Origin: Acuticoccus yangtzensis
GTDB lineage: Bacteria; Pseudomonadota; Alphaproteobacteria; Rhizobiales; Amorphaceae
Assembly: GCF_001927245.1 (NCBI RefSeq)
Contig: NZ_MJUX01000001.1
Coordinates: 1,178,001-1,242,000 of the forward strand
Direction of reading: 5' to 3'
Length of the DNA stretch: 64,000 nucleotides
The notes below the pieces were generated by a model. The model had not been told where the DNA came from. It saw nothing but the letters and a program-made list of their open reading frames with translations, and made no database searches. The position numbers were made by a program, and so were the translations under genes. Of the stretch, positions 1 to 9,996 are shown one piece after another (the first letter of the stretch is position 1; each line of letters starts with the position of its first letter).

Positions 1-28
1 TCTATCAAACGCTTGACCCGCGGCATAT

Positions 29-241
29 ATGCTCATGGATGACGAAGCTCAAATCGAACTTGTCTCTCGGCTCAAGGCGCTGAAGGAACAGCACCGCGAC
101 CTCGACGCCGCCGTCGAGGCGCTTGTTTTCGCCGGCTCCACGGACCTTCTCCAGATCCAGCGCCTCAAGAAGCGGAAGCTTCAGCTGCGGGACGAAATTC
201 GCCTCGTCTCCAACAAGATCCTTCCGGACATCATCGCGTGA
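29..241 (+). CDS. DUF465 (YdcH-family) small protein
   Basis: A 70-residue protein made almost entirely of charged, heptad-like helix ([20 protein letters not shown], then a basic [15 protein letters not shown] stretch). This matches the short DUF465/YdcH family common in alphaproteobacteria, whose function is not known. Two in-frame ATGs lie at 29 and 35 and neither has a convincing ribosome binding site, so the start is uncertain by two codons. The stop overlaps the GTG start of purE (GTGA), suggesting translational coupling to the purine genes, an arrangement seen in other Rhizobiales. Confidence 0.8.
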   Translation: MLMDDEAQIELVSRLKALKEQHRDLDAAVEALVFAGSTDLLQIQRLKKRKLQLRDEIRLVSNKILPDIIA

Positions 242-753
242 TTTCCTCCTTCGATCCCGCTGCGCCCGCGGCCCCCGTCGCCGTCATCATGGGCAGCCAG
301 TCCGACTGGGCGACCATGCGCGGCGCGGCGACCACCTTGGGCGAGCTCGGCATCGGCCACGACGCGCTCATCGTGTCGGCCCACCGCACCCCCAAGCGCC
401 TTTACGACTTCGCCGAAACCGCCGCGGCGCGCGGTGTGCGCGTCGTCATCGCCGGGGCGGGGGGCGCTGCCCATCTGCCGGGCATGGTGGCCGCCATCAC
501 TCCCCTCCCCGTGTTCGGCGTTCCGGTCGAAAGCAAGGCGCTGTCCGGATGGGACAGCCTGCTTTCGATCGTGCAGATGCCGGCGGGCGTCCCTGTCGGC
601 ACCCTTGCCATCGGCCGCGCCGGTGCGGTGAACGCCGCGCTCCTCGCCGCCTCGGTGCTGGCGCTGTCCGACCCCGCCTTGGGCGAGCGTCTCGTCGCCT
701 GGCGTGCGGCCCGCACCGCCTCCGTCGCCGCCCATCCGACGGACGAGGCCTGA
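238..753 (+). CDS. purE: 5-(carboxyamino)imidazole ribonucleotide mutase PurE
   Basis: Class I PurE, which converts N5-CAIR to CAIR in de novo purine synthesis. The protein has 171 residues, close to the family's usual length. The N-terminal signature [14 protein letters not shown] and the [13 protein letters not shown] segment, which carries the catalytic histidine region, are both present, as is the later [29 protein letters not shown] block. The start is a GTG that overlaps the stop of the upstream DUF465 gene by four bases. purK follows 36 bases after the stop, forming the usual purE-purK pair that together replace the single-step carboxylation of AIR. Confidence 0.96.
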   Translation: MISSFDPAAPAAPVAVIMGSQSDWATMRGAATTLGELGIGHDALIVSAHRTPKRLYDFAETAAARGVRVVIAGAGGAAHLPGMVAAITPLPVFGVPVESKALSGWDSLLSIVQMPAGVPVGTLAIGRAGAVNAALLAASVLALSDPALGERLVAWRAARTASVAAHPTDEA

Positions 754-789
754 CCCGTCCGCCCTCCCCGCCCGTTTCGGAGCGCTGTC

Positions 790-1878
790 ATGACACTTTC
801 CCCTGGCGCCACCGTCGGCATCCTCGGCGGCGGGCAGCTCGGCCGTATGCTGGCCACCGCCGCCGCCGAGCTCGGCCTCGCCGTCCACATCTTCAGCCCC
901 GAGGCGGACCCGCCCGCGGCTGATGTCGCCCGGTCCACCACCATCGCGCCCTATGAGGACGCCGCCGCGCTGGCCGCCTTCGCCGCCGCCGTCGACGTCG
1001 TCACCTACGAGTTCGAGAATGTGCCCGTGTCAGCGGTGCGCCCGCTCGGCGACAAGGTCCGCCCTGGCCCGCGCGCTTTGGAAGTGGCGCAGGACCGGCT
1101 GACCGAGAAGGCCTTTCTGGCCGAATGCGGGCTTCCCGTGGCGCCGCACCGCGCTGTGGACAGCGCCGCCGACGTCGCCGCTGCGATGGCCGACTTCGGC
1201 GGCAACGGCATCCTGAAGACGCGCCGGCTCGGCTATGACGGCAAGGGCCAGGTGCGCCTCGCGCCGGGCGCCGATCCCGCCGCCGCCTTCGCCGCCATCG
1301 GCGAGGTTCCGGCGATCGTGGAAGCGCTGGTGCCCTTCACGGCCGAGACCTCAACCGTTCTCGCCCGCGGGTTGGACGGAAGCGTCGCCGCCTATGCCGC
1401 GCCCGCCAACGTCCACAGCGAGGGCATCCTGCGCCGCTCCACCGTTCCGGGGCCGCTCTCCGCGGATCTGGAGGCGACGGCGGCGCGCCACACAGCCGCG
1501 GTCGCAGAAGCACTCGGCTATGTCGGCGTCGTCGCCATCGAGTGGTTCGTGACCGACGACCCGGAGCGCCCGCTGATCGCCAACGAGATGGCGCCGCGGG
1601 TCCACAATACGGGCCATTGGACGCAGGACGCCGCCGTGGCGAGCCAGTTCGAGAACCACATCCGCGCGATCTCCGGGTGGCCCTTGGGGTCGACGGCGCG
1701 CACCGCGGATGCGGCGATGATCAACCTCATCGGCCACGACGCGGACGATTGGGCGGCCCACCTGGACAACCGGCTGGCCAAGCTCCATCTTTATGGCAAG
1801 AAAGACACGCGTCCTGGTCGCAAGATGGGGCACGTGAACGTCCTCAGCCGCGGTGTGGACTTCTCCCGCGCGGACTGA
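790..1878 (+). CDS. purK: 5-(carboxyamino)imidazole ribonucleotide synthase PurK
   Basis: ATP-grasp enzyme that makes N5-CAIR from AIR, bicarbonate and ATP and feeds PurE. The 362-residue length is normal. The N-terminal nucleotide-binding fold reads VGILGGGQLGRMLATAAAEL, and the ATP-grasp core includes GNGILKTRRLGYDGKGQ and NEMAPRVHNTGHWT near residues 140 and 265, both diagnostic of PurK. It lies 36 bases downstream of purE and is probably cotranscribed with it. No terminator is evident before rpsU. Confidence 0.96.
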   Translation: MTLSPGATVGILGGGQLGRMLATAAAELGLAVHIFSPEADPPAADVARSTTIAPYEDAAALAAFAAAVDVVTYEFENVPVSAVRPLGDKVRPGPRALEVAQDRLTEKAFLAECGLPVAPHRAVDSAADVAAAMADFGGNGILKTRRLGYDGKGQVRLAPGADPAAAFAAIGEVPAIVEALVPFTAETSTVLARGLDGSVAAYAAPANVHSEGILRRSTVPGPLSADLEATAARHTAAVAEALGYVGVVAIEWFVTDDPERPLIANEMAPRVHNTGHWTQDAAVASQFENHIRAISGWPLGSTARTADAAMINLIGHDADDWAAHLDNRLAKLHLYGKKDTRPGRKMGHVNVLSRGVDFSRAD

Positions 1879-2032
1879 TAGAGGGCATCATTCGCGCGTA
1901 TGTAGCTGGGCTGGCGGCTCCTGGGTGGGAGCGGCCCGGCTGCTTGCGCGCATTGGCGTTGGCTTTGGGATCTGACGTCCGGCAAGACGGTGCAGCCGAA
2001 AATGCGCCGTGCAACAGAAGGAAGACGGCCAA

Positions 2033-2257
2033 GTGCAGGTTCTCGTTCGGGACAACAACGTCGATCAGGCGCTGAAGGCGCTGAAGAAGAAGATGCAGCG
2101 CGAAGGCATCTTCCGTGAAATGAAGATGCGCAACCACTATGAAAAGCCCTCCGAGCGTAAGGCTCGCGAGAAGGCTGAGGCTGTTCGCCGCGCCCGTAAG
2201 CTTGCACGCAAGCGCGCCCAGCGCGAAGGTCTCCTCCCGGGTAAGAAGCGCAGCTGA
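2033..2257 (+). CDS. rpsU: 30S ribosomal protein S21
   Basis: Small basic protein of the 30S platform. The sequence [20 protein letters not shown] continues with an arginine-rich tail ending GLLPGKKRS, typical of alphaproteobacterial S21. I place the start at the GTG at 2033, giving 74 residues, because GGAAG lies just upstream and family members begin MQVLVRDNN. An in-frame GTG at 2009 would add eight unlikely residues. The gene is about 150 bases downstream of purK, apparently as its own unit. Confidence 0.93.
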   Translation: MQVLVRDNNVDQALKALKKKMQREGIFREMKMRNHYEKPSERKAREKAEAVRRARKLARKRAQREGLLPGKKRS

Positions 2258-2295
2258 ACCATTTCAGCCGCGTCACCGGCGTGTGGTGGAGTAAC

Positions 2296-3147
2296 ATGAC
2301 GCGGATTCTGTCCCGAACCTTTGCCGTGGCCGTTCCGATGGCCCTCGCGGCCGCCGTGCTCGGCGGCTGCGTGGTCGACGATGCGATGACGACTCCCGGC
2401 CGGCTCATCGACCCGGCATCGGGTTCGCCGACCAACATCGCCTCGCTGACGGCCGTGGTGGAAGCCAACCCGAACGATGCCAGCGCCTACAACATGCGCG
2501 GCACGGCCTACGGGCGGGGCAACAAGCTGAACGACGCGCTGTCGGACTTCGACAGAGCGATCCAGATCGACCCGCAATATTACCAGGCCTACGCCAACCG
2601 CGCCCTGGTGCACCGGCGGATGAACAATCTGGACGCCGCGCTGGCGGACTATAATTCCGCGCTGCGCATCAATCCGACCTACGACACGGCCCTCGTCGGC
2701 CGTGGCAACATCTACCGCCTGAAGAACCAGTCGGACCGCGCGCTGGAGGACTTCAACGCCGCGATCCGGGCCAATTCGGGCGATCCGCGCGCCTATCACA
2801 ACCGCGCGCTGATCTATCAATCGCAGAACCTGCACGCCTTCGCGGTGGAGGACTTCGGCATCGCGATCGGCCTCGATCCGCAGGCGCCCGAGCCCTACAA
2901 CGGCCGCGGCGTGTCCTATCTCGCCACAGGCGACGTCGAAGCCGCGCTGCAGGACTTCAACCAGGCACTGCAGATCGACCGCCAATATGCCGACGCCTGG
3001 TCCAACCGCGGCCTTGCGCTGGAATATCAGGGCGATACGGACAAGGCGCGCGCCGCGTACAACCGCGCGCTGCAGCTCCGCCCCGGCTACGAGCCGGCGC
3101 GCGAAGGCCTCAGCCGCATCGACACCGGGCGCGCCCCGCTGCGCTGA
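2296..3147 (+). CDS. tetratricopeptide repeat lipoprotein
   Basis: The protein opens with an export signal (ILSRTFAVAVPMALAAAVLGG) followed by a lipobox ending LGGC, so it is probably a lipoprotein anchored in an envelope membrane. From about residue 45 to the end it is a run of six or so tetratricopeptide repeats of the form AYNMRGTAYGRGNKLNDALS and AYANRALVHRRMNNLDAALA, which usually mediate protein-protein contacts. The ATG at 2296 follows GGTGGAG and is preferred over a GTG at 2281. It resembles the NlpI-like TPR lipoproteins of rhizobia. A specific partner cannot be inferred. Confidence 0.82.
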   Translation: MTRILSRTFAVAVPMALAAAVLGGCVVDDAMTTPGRLIDPASGSPTNIASLTAVVEANPNDASAYNMRGTAYGRGNKLNDALSDFDRAIQIDPQYYQAYANRALVHRRMNNLDAALADYNSALRINPTYDTALVGRGNIYRLKNQSDRALEDFNAAIRANSGDPRAYHNRALIYQSQNLHAFAVEDFGIAIGLDPQAPEPYNGRGVSYLATGDVEAALQDFNQALQIDRQYADAWSNRGLALEYQGDTDKARAAYNRALQLRPGYEPAREGLSRIDTGRAPLR

Positions 3148-3156
3148 GCCCGCGTC

Positions 3157-3178
3157 AGGGCGCCACGTGAGGCGCCCT
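3157..3178. terminator. 8-bp hairpin between convergent genes
   Basis: AGGGCGCC and GGCGCCCT form a perfect 8-bp stem with a six-base loop (ACGTGA), nine bases after the TPR lipoprotein stop and just before the convergent DUF2189 gene. There is no clear T-run on either side, so it is a candidate bidirectional terminator rather than a classic one. Confidence 0.5.
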
Positions 3179-3196
3179 CCCCCATCACGACACCGA

Positions 3197-3991
3197 TCAT
3201 GACGGGACGAGCCGCCGGTAGAGGTGCCACGTGGCATGCCCGAACAGCGGCAGCGCGACGACGAAGCCCGCGAAGGCCGGCGCCGCAGCGATGGACATGA
3301 GGGCGCCGATCAGCGCCGCCCAGGACAGCATCACGACCGGGCTCGCCAGCACAGCCTTGAAGGATGTGATGATGGCGGTCGCGATGTCGGCATCCCGGTC
3401 CAGCAGGAACGGGAAGGACAGCGCCGAGAGGCAGTAGGCGACGAACGCGAAGGCCGCGCCGACGATGTGCCCCCAGACCAGGAATTCCAGTCCGCGCCGG
3501 GTGGTGACGAGGTCCGGCAGCATGTCGACGAATGGCGGCGCGTCGACACCATAATAGATGGCGTAGATGAAGACCGCCGCGCGGCTCCAGATGCCGAGCC
3601 ACAGCACCAGCACAAGACCGAGGATCATGAGCGAGCGCCGCGCGGTGCCGCCGGCGATGGCGAGCGCGTCCGCCGGGCCGAAGCCGAGCCCCAGCGCACG
3701 GCGGCGGCTGATCTCGTAGAGGATGGTCGCCGCAAAGGGCGCCACCATGACGAAGCCGCCGAGCAGCGGGAAGGTCAACCCGTCCCAGGTGGACGATCCG
3801 GTGACGGCGACGAGCACCCACCCGAAGGCGGCGTAGGCGAGGCCCACCGTGATGCCGAAGAGCGGGGCGGCGCAGAAGTCGCCCCAACCTGCGGCGAGCG
3901 CTGCGCCGAGGTCGCCCCACGTCGCGGCCCTGACCGCCGGCACGCCGGCCGCCTCGCGCCATGGTCCCGCCTCGTCTCTCCCCTCACCCAT
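3197..3991 (-). CDS. DUF2189-family integral membrane protein
   Basis: A 264-residue protein rich in hydrophobic helices, including LAYAAFGWVLVAVTG, FPLLGGFVMVAPFAATILYE, LMILGLVLVLWLGIW and a C-terminal ALIGALMSIAAAPAFAGFVV. The motif around GFVMVAPFAATILYEISRR matches the DUF2189 family, a polytopic inner-membrane protein of unknown function in Rhizobiales. I use the internal ATG at 3991 (MGEGRDEAG), preceded by GGGACG; the frame stays open to 4078 but the extra N-terminus looks non-coding. It is convergent with the TPR lipoprotein. Confidence 0.72.
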   Translation of the reverse strand: MGEGRDEAGPWREAAGVPAVRAATWGDLGAALAAGWGDFCAAPLFGITVGLAYAAFGWVLVAVTGSSTWDGLTFPLLGGFVMVAPFAATILYEISRRRALGLGFGPADALAIAGGTARRSLMILGLVLVLWLGIWSRAAVFIYAIYYGVDAPPFVDMLPDLVTTRRGLEFLVWGHIVGAAFAFVAYCLSALSFPFLLDRDADIATAIITSFKAVLASPVVMLSWAALIGALMSIAAAPAFAGFVVALPLFGHATWHLYRRLVPS

Positions 3992-4076
3992 CGCGCCGCG
4001 TCCCGGTTCTATTCTTGCGGGCGAGGGTAGCAGTCTTACGCCCAAGCGCCAGCGCCCGCAGTCGCGGCGCCAACGC

Positions 4077-4110
4077 AAAAGCCCCGGCGGGATGGACCCC
4101 CGGGGCTTTT
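4077..4110. terminator. rho-independent terminator after ilvE
   Basis: AAAAGCCCCGG and CCGGGGCTTTT form a perfect 11-bp stem around a 12-base loop. It is symmetrical, with A and T tracts on both sides, and sits 44 bases past the ilvE stop on the minus strand, so it should terminate ilvE transcription. Confidence 0.85.
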
Positions 4111-4153
4111 AAAGGTGTGACGGACAGGCGGCGCGGTGGCGCCGCCCTTCCGA

Positions 4154-5050
4154 TCAGGCGACGTCGCGCAGGGCGGCGTGGGCCGGCTGGACCGCTTCGG
4201 CATAGGCCTCGATCAGCGTCTTGGTGATCGCGCCCGGCACGAAGCTGTAGGGCCCGATCTCGCCGACCGGGGTCACCTCGGCGGCGGTGCCGGTGAGGAA
4301 GCACTCCTCGAAGTCCGCCATCTCCTCCGGCATGATCGTGCGCTGGTTCACCTCGATGCCGCGCTCGCGGGCGAGGCGGATCACGGTGCGGCGGGTGATG
4401 CCGTCCAGGAAGCAATCGGGCGTCGGCGTGTGGATGACGCCGTCCTTGATGAAGAAGACGTTCGCGCCCGTCGCTTCGGCGATGTGGCCGCGATAATCGT
4501 ACATCAGCGCGTCCTGGTAGCCCTTCGACTCCGCGGCGTGCTTGGACAGCGTGCAGATCATGTAGAGGCCGGCGGCCTTGGCATGGCACGGGATGGTGCG
4601 CGGATCGGGGCGCCGCCAGTCGGAGATGTCGAGGCGGATGCCCTTCTCGCGCAGGGCCGGGTCGAAATAGGACGGCCAGGCCCAGGCGGCGATGGCGACG
4701 TGGATCGAGTTCTTCTGCGCCGAGACGCCCATCATCTCCGACCCGCGCCAGGCGATCGGACGGACATAAGCGTCGGTCAGACCCATGCGTGCCACGGTTT
4801 CCCGCTTGGCAGCATTAATGGCTTCCTTGCTATAGGGCATCTGGAACCCGAGAGCTTCAGCGGAGGCGAAGAGACGGTCGGTATGCGCCTCGCACTCGAA
4901 AATCGAGCCGCCATAGGCGCGCTCACCCTCGAATACGGCGCTGCCATAGTGCAGCCCGTGGGACAGAACATGCAGCTTCGCATCTTTCCATTCCACGAAC
5001 GAGCCGTCGAACCAGATTTCACCCTCATGCTGATCGAAAGGAAGAGCCAT
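4154..5050 (-). CDS. ilvE: branched-chain amino acid aminotransferase
   Basis: PLP enzyme of fold type IV that transaminates the keto acids of valine, leucine and isoleucine. The 298-residue product has the family start region (GEIWFDGSFVEWKDAKLHVL), the SHGLHYGSAVFEGERAY segment and the glutamate-containing SKGYQDALMYDYRGHIAEAT block. I use the ATG at 5050 (MALPFDQHEGE), preceded by GGAGACT, rather than the longer open frame to 5107. It is divergent from a MarR gene and followed by a strong terminator, so it is probably monocistronic. Confidence 0.92.
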   Translation of the reverse strand: MALPFDQHEGEIWFDGSFVEWKDAKLHVLSHGLHYGSAVFEGERAYGGSIFECEAHTDRLFASAEALGFQMPYSKEAINAAKRETVARMGLTDAYVRPIAWRGSEMMGVSAQKNSIHVAIAAWAWPSYFDPALREKGIRLDISDWRRPDPRTIPCHAKAAGLYMICTLSKHAAESKGYQDALMYDYRGHIAEATGANVFFIKDGVIHTPTPDCFLDGITRRTVIRLARERGIEVNQRTIMPEEMADFEECFLTGTAAEVTPVGEIGPYSFVPGAITKTLIEAYAEAVQPAHAALRDVA

Positions 5051-5187
5051 CTTTTTAGTCTCCAATGGCGCGCATTTCGCCTGTTGCAGCGCGTGCGTAT
5101 GAAACAACCCGTCCGCGCAATATTATTTCTCAAAGCCCCACCTAAACGACAGAATAGCGCGTTTGAGAGGGTGCTGAGGTATGCGAA

Positions 5188-5694
5188 ATGTCGCGAAACG
5201 TCAATATGGTTGACCTGAAAAAAATCTCCGGGCCGGACCCGGAGCTTTCCCTTGCACTGATCGAAGGCATGTTCTTCGGCTATCGTGATTTCGTCGGCAT
5301 CGCCGACGACCGTCTCGACGAGCTGGGTTATGGCCGCGCCCACCACCGTGTGTTGCATTTCGTCGACCGCCATCCGGGGCTGACGGTGGGCGAGCTCCTC
5401 GGCATTTTGAAGGTGACCAAGCAGGGCATCTCGCGCGTACTTAAGACTTTGGTCGATGATGGGCTGATCGAAGTGCGGCCCGGCCCGTTTGACCGGCGCG
5501 AGAAGCGGCTTCAGACCACCGAGGCCGGTCACGCCCTGGCGCGCGAGGTGGTGGCGATCCAGTCGGCGCGCATCGAGAAGGCGTTGAAGGCGGCGGGACC
5601 CGGTGCGGCAGAAACGGTCTTTGCCTTTCTCGCCGGGCTCGTAGACGATGAGGATCGCGCCGCGGTGCAGCGGCGGATCGAAGGCGGACGGTAG
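5188..5694 (+). CDS. MarR-family transcriptional regulator
   Basis: A 168-residue protein with a MarR winged helix: LTVGELLGILKVTKQGISRV forms the helix-turn-helix around residues 68-87, followed by the wing DGLIEVRPGPFDRREKRLQTT and the TEAGHALAREV helix. GAGG precedes the ATG. The gene is divergent from ilvE across a 137-base, relatively AT-rich region in which both promoters must lie. It is 48 bases upstream of a two-component pair, an arrangement also found in other Rhizobiales. The ligand is not predictable. Confidence 0.88.
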   Translation: MSRNVNMVDLKKISGPDPELSLALIEGMFFGYRDFVGIADDRLDELGYGRAHHRVLHFVDRHPGLTVGELLGILKVTKQGISRVLKTLVDDGLIEVRPGPFDRREKRLQTTEAGHALAREVVAIQSARIEKALKAAGPGAAETVFAFLAGLVDDEDRAAVQRRIEGGR

Positions 5695-5742
5695 GCAACG
5701 CGGCGTTCGCGCGGCGGAGAGGCGACGATAAGGGCAAGGCCG

Positions 5743-6465
5743 ATGGCTGTGGGAGCGCACGCCCTCTCGGGCGAACCGCGGCACGACGATGACGCGCCGC
5801 ACATTCTGGTGGTGGACGACGACCAGCGCATCCGGTCGCTGCTGGAGCGTTTTTTGCGCAAAGAGGGCTTCCGCGTCACCGCGACGGCGGACGCGACCGA
5901 AGCGCGCCGCATCCTCGGCGGCTTCGTGTTCGACGCCGCGGTGCTCGACGTCATGATGCCGGGCGAGGACGGGCTTTCGCTGCTCGGCCACATGAAAGAG
6001 TCCTACGAGACGCCGGTTCTGATGCTGACCGCGCTGGCGGAGGCGGAAAACCGCGTGCAGGGCCTGTCGCTCGGCGCCGACGACTATCTCGGCAAACCAT
6101 TCGAGCCGCGCGAACTGTCTCTGCGGCTGAAGAACATGTTGCGCCGCCGGCCGGATACGGCGCGCATCGTCACCTTCGGTCCCTTCCGCTACGACGTGAA
6201 GCGCGAGGAGCTGACCACCGACGGCGAGACGGTGCGGCTCACCGAGCGTGAAAAACGCCTCCTGCGAATGCTCGCCTCCCGGCCCGGTGCCACGGTGCCG
6301 CGCCAGGACCTCGTCGCCGACGAGCAGCTCGGCGACCGGGCGATCGACGTGCAGATGAACCGCCTGCGCCGCAAGCTGGAGGCGGACCCCGCCGAGCCGC
6401 GTTATCTGCAAACCGTGCGCGGCCTCGGCTACCGGCTCGTCGCCGACATCGCGGACGGCGCGTGA
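5743..6465 (+). CDS. OmpR/PhoB-family response regulator
   Basis: A receiver domain (ILVVDDDQRIRSLLERFLRK) with the expected phosphoacceptor Asp at about residue 69 (AVLDVMMPGEDG) and the conserved lysine in DDYLGKPFEPREL. It is followed by a winged-helix DNA-binding domain ending in LEADPAEPRYLQTVRGLGYR, the OmpR class signature. The stop overlaps the start of the histidine kinase gene (GTGA), so the two form a translationally coupled two-component system. The pairing resembles EnvZ/OmpR-like systems of Rhizobiales; the signal is unknown. Confidence 0.93.
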   Translation: MAVGAHALSGEPRHDDDAPHILVVDDDQRIRSLLERFLRKEGFRVTATADATEARRILGGFVFDAAVLDVMMPGEDGLSLLGHMKESYETPVLMLTALAEAENRVQGLSLGADDYLGKPFEPRELSLRLKNMLRRRPDTARIVTFGPFRYDVKREELTTDGETVRLTEREKRLLRMLASRPGATVPRQDLVADEQLGDRAIDVQMNRLRRKLEADPAEPRYLQTVRGLGYRLVADIADGA

Positions 6466-7841
6466 GCCTCGCCTCGCAGCCCTACCGGCGGCCCTTGTGG
6501 CGGCGCGTGCTGCGCTGGGCGGGCCTTCCGCCGCCGATCGAGCGGTGGCTGAGGAAGCGCCTGCCGCGGCGCCTCTTCGCGCGGTCCATCCTCATCATCG
6601 TGCTGCCGATGCTGGTGCTGCAATCGGTCGTCGCCTTCGTGTTCCTGGACCGGCATTGGGAGAACATGACCGTGCGCCTGTCGCAGGCGACGGCGCAAGC
6701 GGTGGCGGCGACGGTCCAGGCGGTGGAGACCGCGCCCGACGAGGCCGAGCGCGAGCGTTATCTCAGGATTGCCCGCAACACCGGTTTCGACCGTGTGGTG
6801 ATGCTGGACGACGACACCCTGCCCTCGCGCCGCCCCGCGGGGTTCTTCAACCTCCTCGAATATACCCTGTCGCGCCAGCTCCGGCGCGAGGTGGGGCGCC
6901 CCTTCTGGATCGATACCTTCGACGACAACCGCTACGTCGAAATCCGCGTCGAGACCTCCGTCGGCATGATGGCCTTCGTGACGCGGCGCAGCTCAACCTA
7001 TGCCTCCAACGCGCACATCACCTTGGTATGGATGGCGGGGACGTCGCTGGTGCTGATCGCCGTGGCGGTCTTGTTCCTGCGGGGCCAGGTGCGGCCGATC
7101 CAGGAGCTGGCGGCCGCCGCGCAAAAGTTCGGCCAGGGGCGCCCGGTCGGCCGCCTGCGCCCGCACGGCGCCACCGAGGTTCGCCAGGCGACCGGCGCCT
7201 TCCTGGAGATGAAGCACCGCATCGAGCTGCAGATCGAGCAACGCACGGCGATGCTGGCGGGTGTCAGCCACGACCTCAGGACCATGCTCACCCGCTTCCG
7301 CCTGGAGCTGGCGCTGATGGAGCAGACCGACGACGTCGCCGCCCTCTCCGCCGACGTGGTGCAGATGCAGAAGATGCTGGAGGATTATCTCCAATTCGCC
7401 CGCACCGATTCCGACGAGCCGGCGGAAGACGTGTCGATCGCCGACCTCATCGAGGACGCGGCGCGCGGGATGGAGGACATCGACATCCAGGTCCCGCCGG
7501 GCCTCGCGGCGACGGTGCGCCCGACCGCCACGCTGCGGATGATCGCCAACCTGATCGGCAATGCGGACAAGCATGCGGCGCGCGTGAGGGTGACGGCGCG
7601 GCGCGAGGGCAACCTCCTCGTCATCGACGTGGACGACGACGGGCCGGGCATCCCGGAGGCCAAGCGGGTGCTGGTGTTTCAGCCCTTCGTGCGGCTGGAG
7701 GGGGGGCGCAATCAGGACACGTCCGGCACCGGGCTCGGCCTCACCATCGCGCGGGACATCGCCCGGCGGCAGGGCGGCGACATCAGCCTGAGGGAGAGCC
7801 CGCTCGGCGGTTTGCGCGCGCGGGTGAAGCTGCCGATCTGA
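6462..7841 (+). CDS. EnvZ-like sensor histidine kinase
   Basis: A 459-residue inner-membrane kinase. Two membrane helices (about residues 42-62 and 186-206) flank a periplasmic region of roughly 120 residues. A HAMP linker, the phosphoacceptor block GVSHDLRTMLTRFRLELALM (His at about 270) and a catalytic ATPase domain follow, with MIANLIGNADKHA, DVDDDGPGIPE and DTSGTGLGLTIARD as the N, G1 and G2 boxes. The usual proline of the SHDLRTPL motif is methionine here. It is coupled to the preceding response regulator by a GTGA overlap. Confidence 0.93.
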   Translation: MSLASQPYRRPLWRRVLRWAGLPPPIERWLRKRLPRRLFARSILIIVLPMLVLQSVVAFVFLDRHWENMTVRLSQATAQAVAATVQAVETAPDEAERERYLRIARNTGFDRVVMLDDDTLPSRRPAGFFNLLEYTLSRQLRREVGRPFWIDTFDDNRYVEIRVETSVGMMAFVTRRSSTYASNAHITLVWMAGTSLVLIAVAVLFLRGQVRPIQELAAAAQKFGQGRPVGRLRPHGATEVRQATGAFLEMKHRIELQIEQRTAMLAGVSHDLRTMLTRFRLELALMEQTDDVAALSADVVQMQKMLEDYLQFARTDSDEPAEDVSIADLIEDAARGMEDIDIQVPPGLAATVRPTATLRMIANLIGNADKHAARVRVTARREGNLLVIDVDDDGPGIPEAKRVLVFQPFVRLEGGRNQDTSGTGLGLTIARDIARRQGGDISLRESPLGGLRARVKLPI

Positions 7842-7931
7842 ACGCCGCCGCCGAGCATGCCCAATCTTGCGCCGCGGCGCCGACGTGATGGGCGAAACTT
7901 GCCGCGACGCCGGGCAGCGCGTCTTTTCCCC

Positions 7932-7960
7932 TTGCCCTCCCCCGGCCCCGCCGGTACATA
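7932..7960 (+). promoter_or_regulatory. sigma-70-type promoter of leuL-leuA
   Basis: A -35 box TTGCCC (7932-7937), a 17-base spacer and a -10 box TACATA (7955-7960). Transcription would start about seven bases later, on or next to the A of the leader peptide ATG at 7967, which would make the leader mRNA leaderless. Confidence 0.65.
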
Positions 7961-7966
7961 GCGGAT

Positions 7967-8065
7967 ATGACATTCGCGACGTCCATCCCGCGCCGTTCGC
8001 CGCCCTCCGGGCCGGCCGCGCGTCCGGCCGTCGGCATTCTCCTCCTTCTCCTTATTTGCCCCTGA
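7967..8065 (+). CDS. leuL: leucine leader peptide of leuA (attenuator)
   Basis: A 32-residue open frame too short for a standard ORF listing, ending VGILLLLLICP and then TGA. Five consecutive leucine codons (CTC CTC CTT CTC CTT) and two isoleucine codons flanking them sit at the position expected of a leader peptide that senses charged leucyl-tRNA. There is no Shine-Dalgarno sequence, but the predicted transcription start coincides with the ATG, so translation would be of the leaderless kind known for the trp leader peptide of Sinorhizobium. leuA starts 121 bases after the stop. Attenuation of leuA is established in other alphaproteobacteria; here it is inferred from the sequence. Confidence 0.75.
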   Translation: MTFATSIPRRSPPSGPAARPAVGILLLLLICP

Positions 8066-8178
8066 GCGTCGGCGGTCCGGCACACGGGCGCACGTTCAGG
8101 GGATGATCGAAGCCAGAGCGAAACCGATCATGCGGTCCTGCGCGCCGATGGCCTGACGCCTCGCGCCGCCGCCCGAGG
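8026..8178 (+). promoter_or_regulatory. candidate attenuator pairings in the leuA leader
   Basis: The segment GGCCGTCGGC (8026-8035), just before the leucine codons, can pair with GCCGATGGCC (8144-8153) over ten positions, including one G-U pair. A second copy, CGTCGGC (8067-8073), just after the leader stop codon, can pair with the same downstream arm. CCTCG (8159-8163) can also pair with CGAGG (8174-8178), which overlaps the leuA ribosome binding site. These pairings are mutually exclusive in part. There is no T-run, so the switch may act on translation or through Rho rather than by an intrinsic terminator. No folding was computed. Confidence 0.45.
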
Positions 8179-8186
8179 AGACTCCG

Positions 8187-9767
<1,581 letters not shown>

Positions 9768-9996
9768 AGTTTCGGCGCCGCCGGGTTGGTGCTGGCGCCC
9801 GCCTCTGCGGGCGGGCTCTGGTTGCCGCGGTGGCTTCGATGCGCGGCCCGATGAGGCCACGCAGCGGGTGATCGCCACCCAGGCGCCGACCGATGGCAGC
9901 GTCACCTGGGCCGAAATCGTATCGGCAAGCCGGCGGCTGCACCGGCGCGCGTGAAGTGGGCGCGGGAAAGTGGCAGCCGGAACCGGGGCGCATACG
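9768..9996. other. intergenic region after leuA
   Basis: About 230 bases without a credible gene. A seven-bp GC stem (9796-9802 with 9807-9813, loop CTCT) lies 30 bases after the leuA stop and may contribute to termination, but it lacks a T-run. Open frames here have no start signal or family resemblance. Confidence 0.4.

Noticed and set aside
4777-6411. 544-codon minus-strand frame spanning ilvE, marR and the response regulator
   Set aside because: It covers parts of three well-supported genes and their intergenic regions on the other strand and has no motif of its own.
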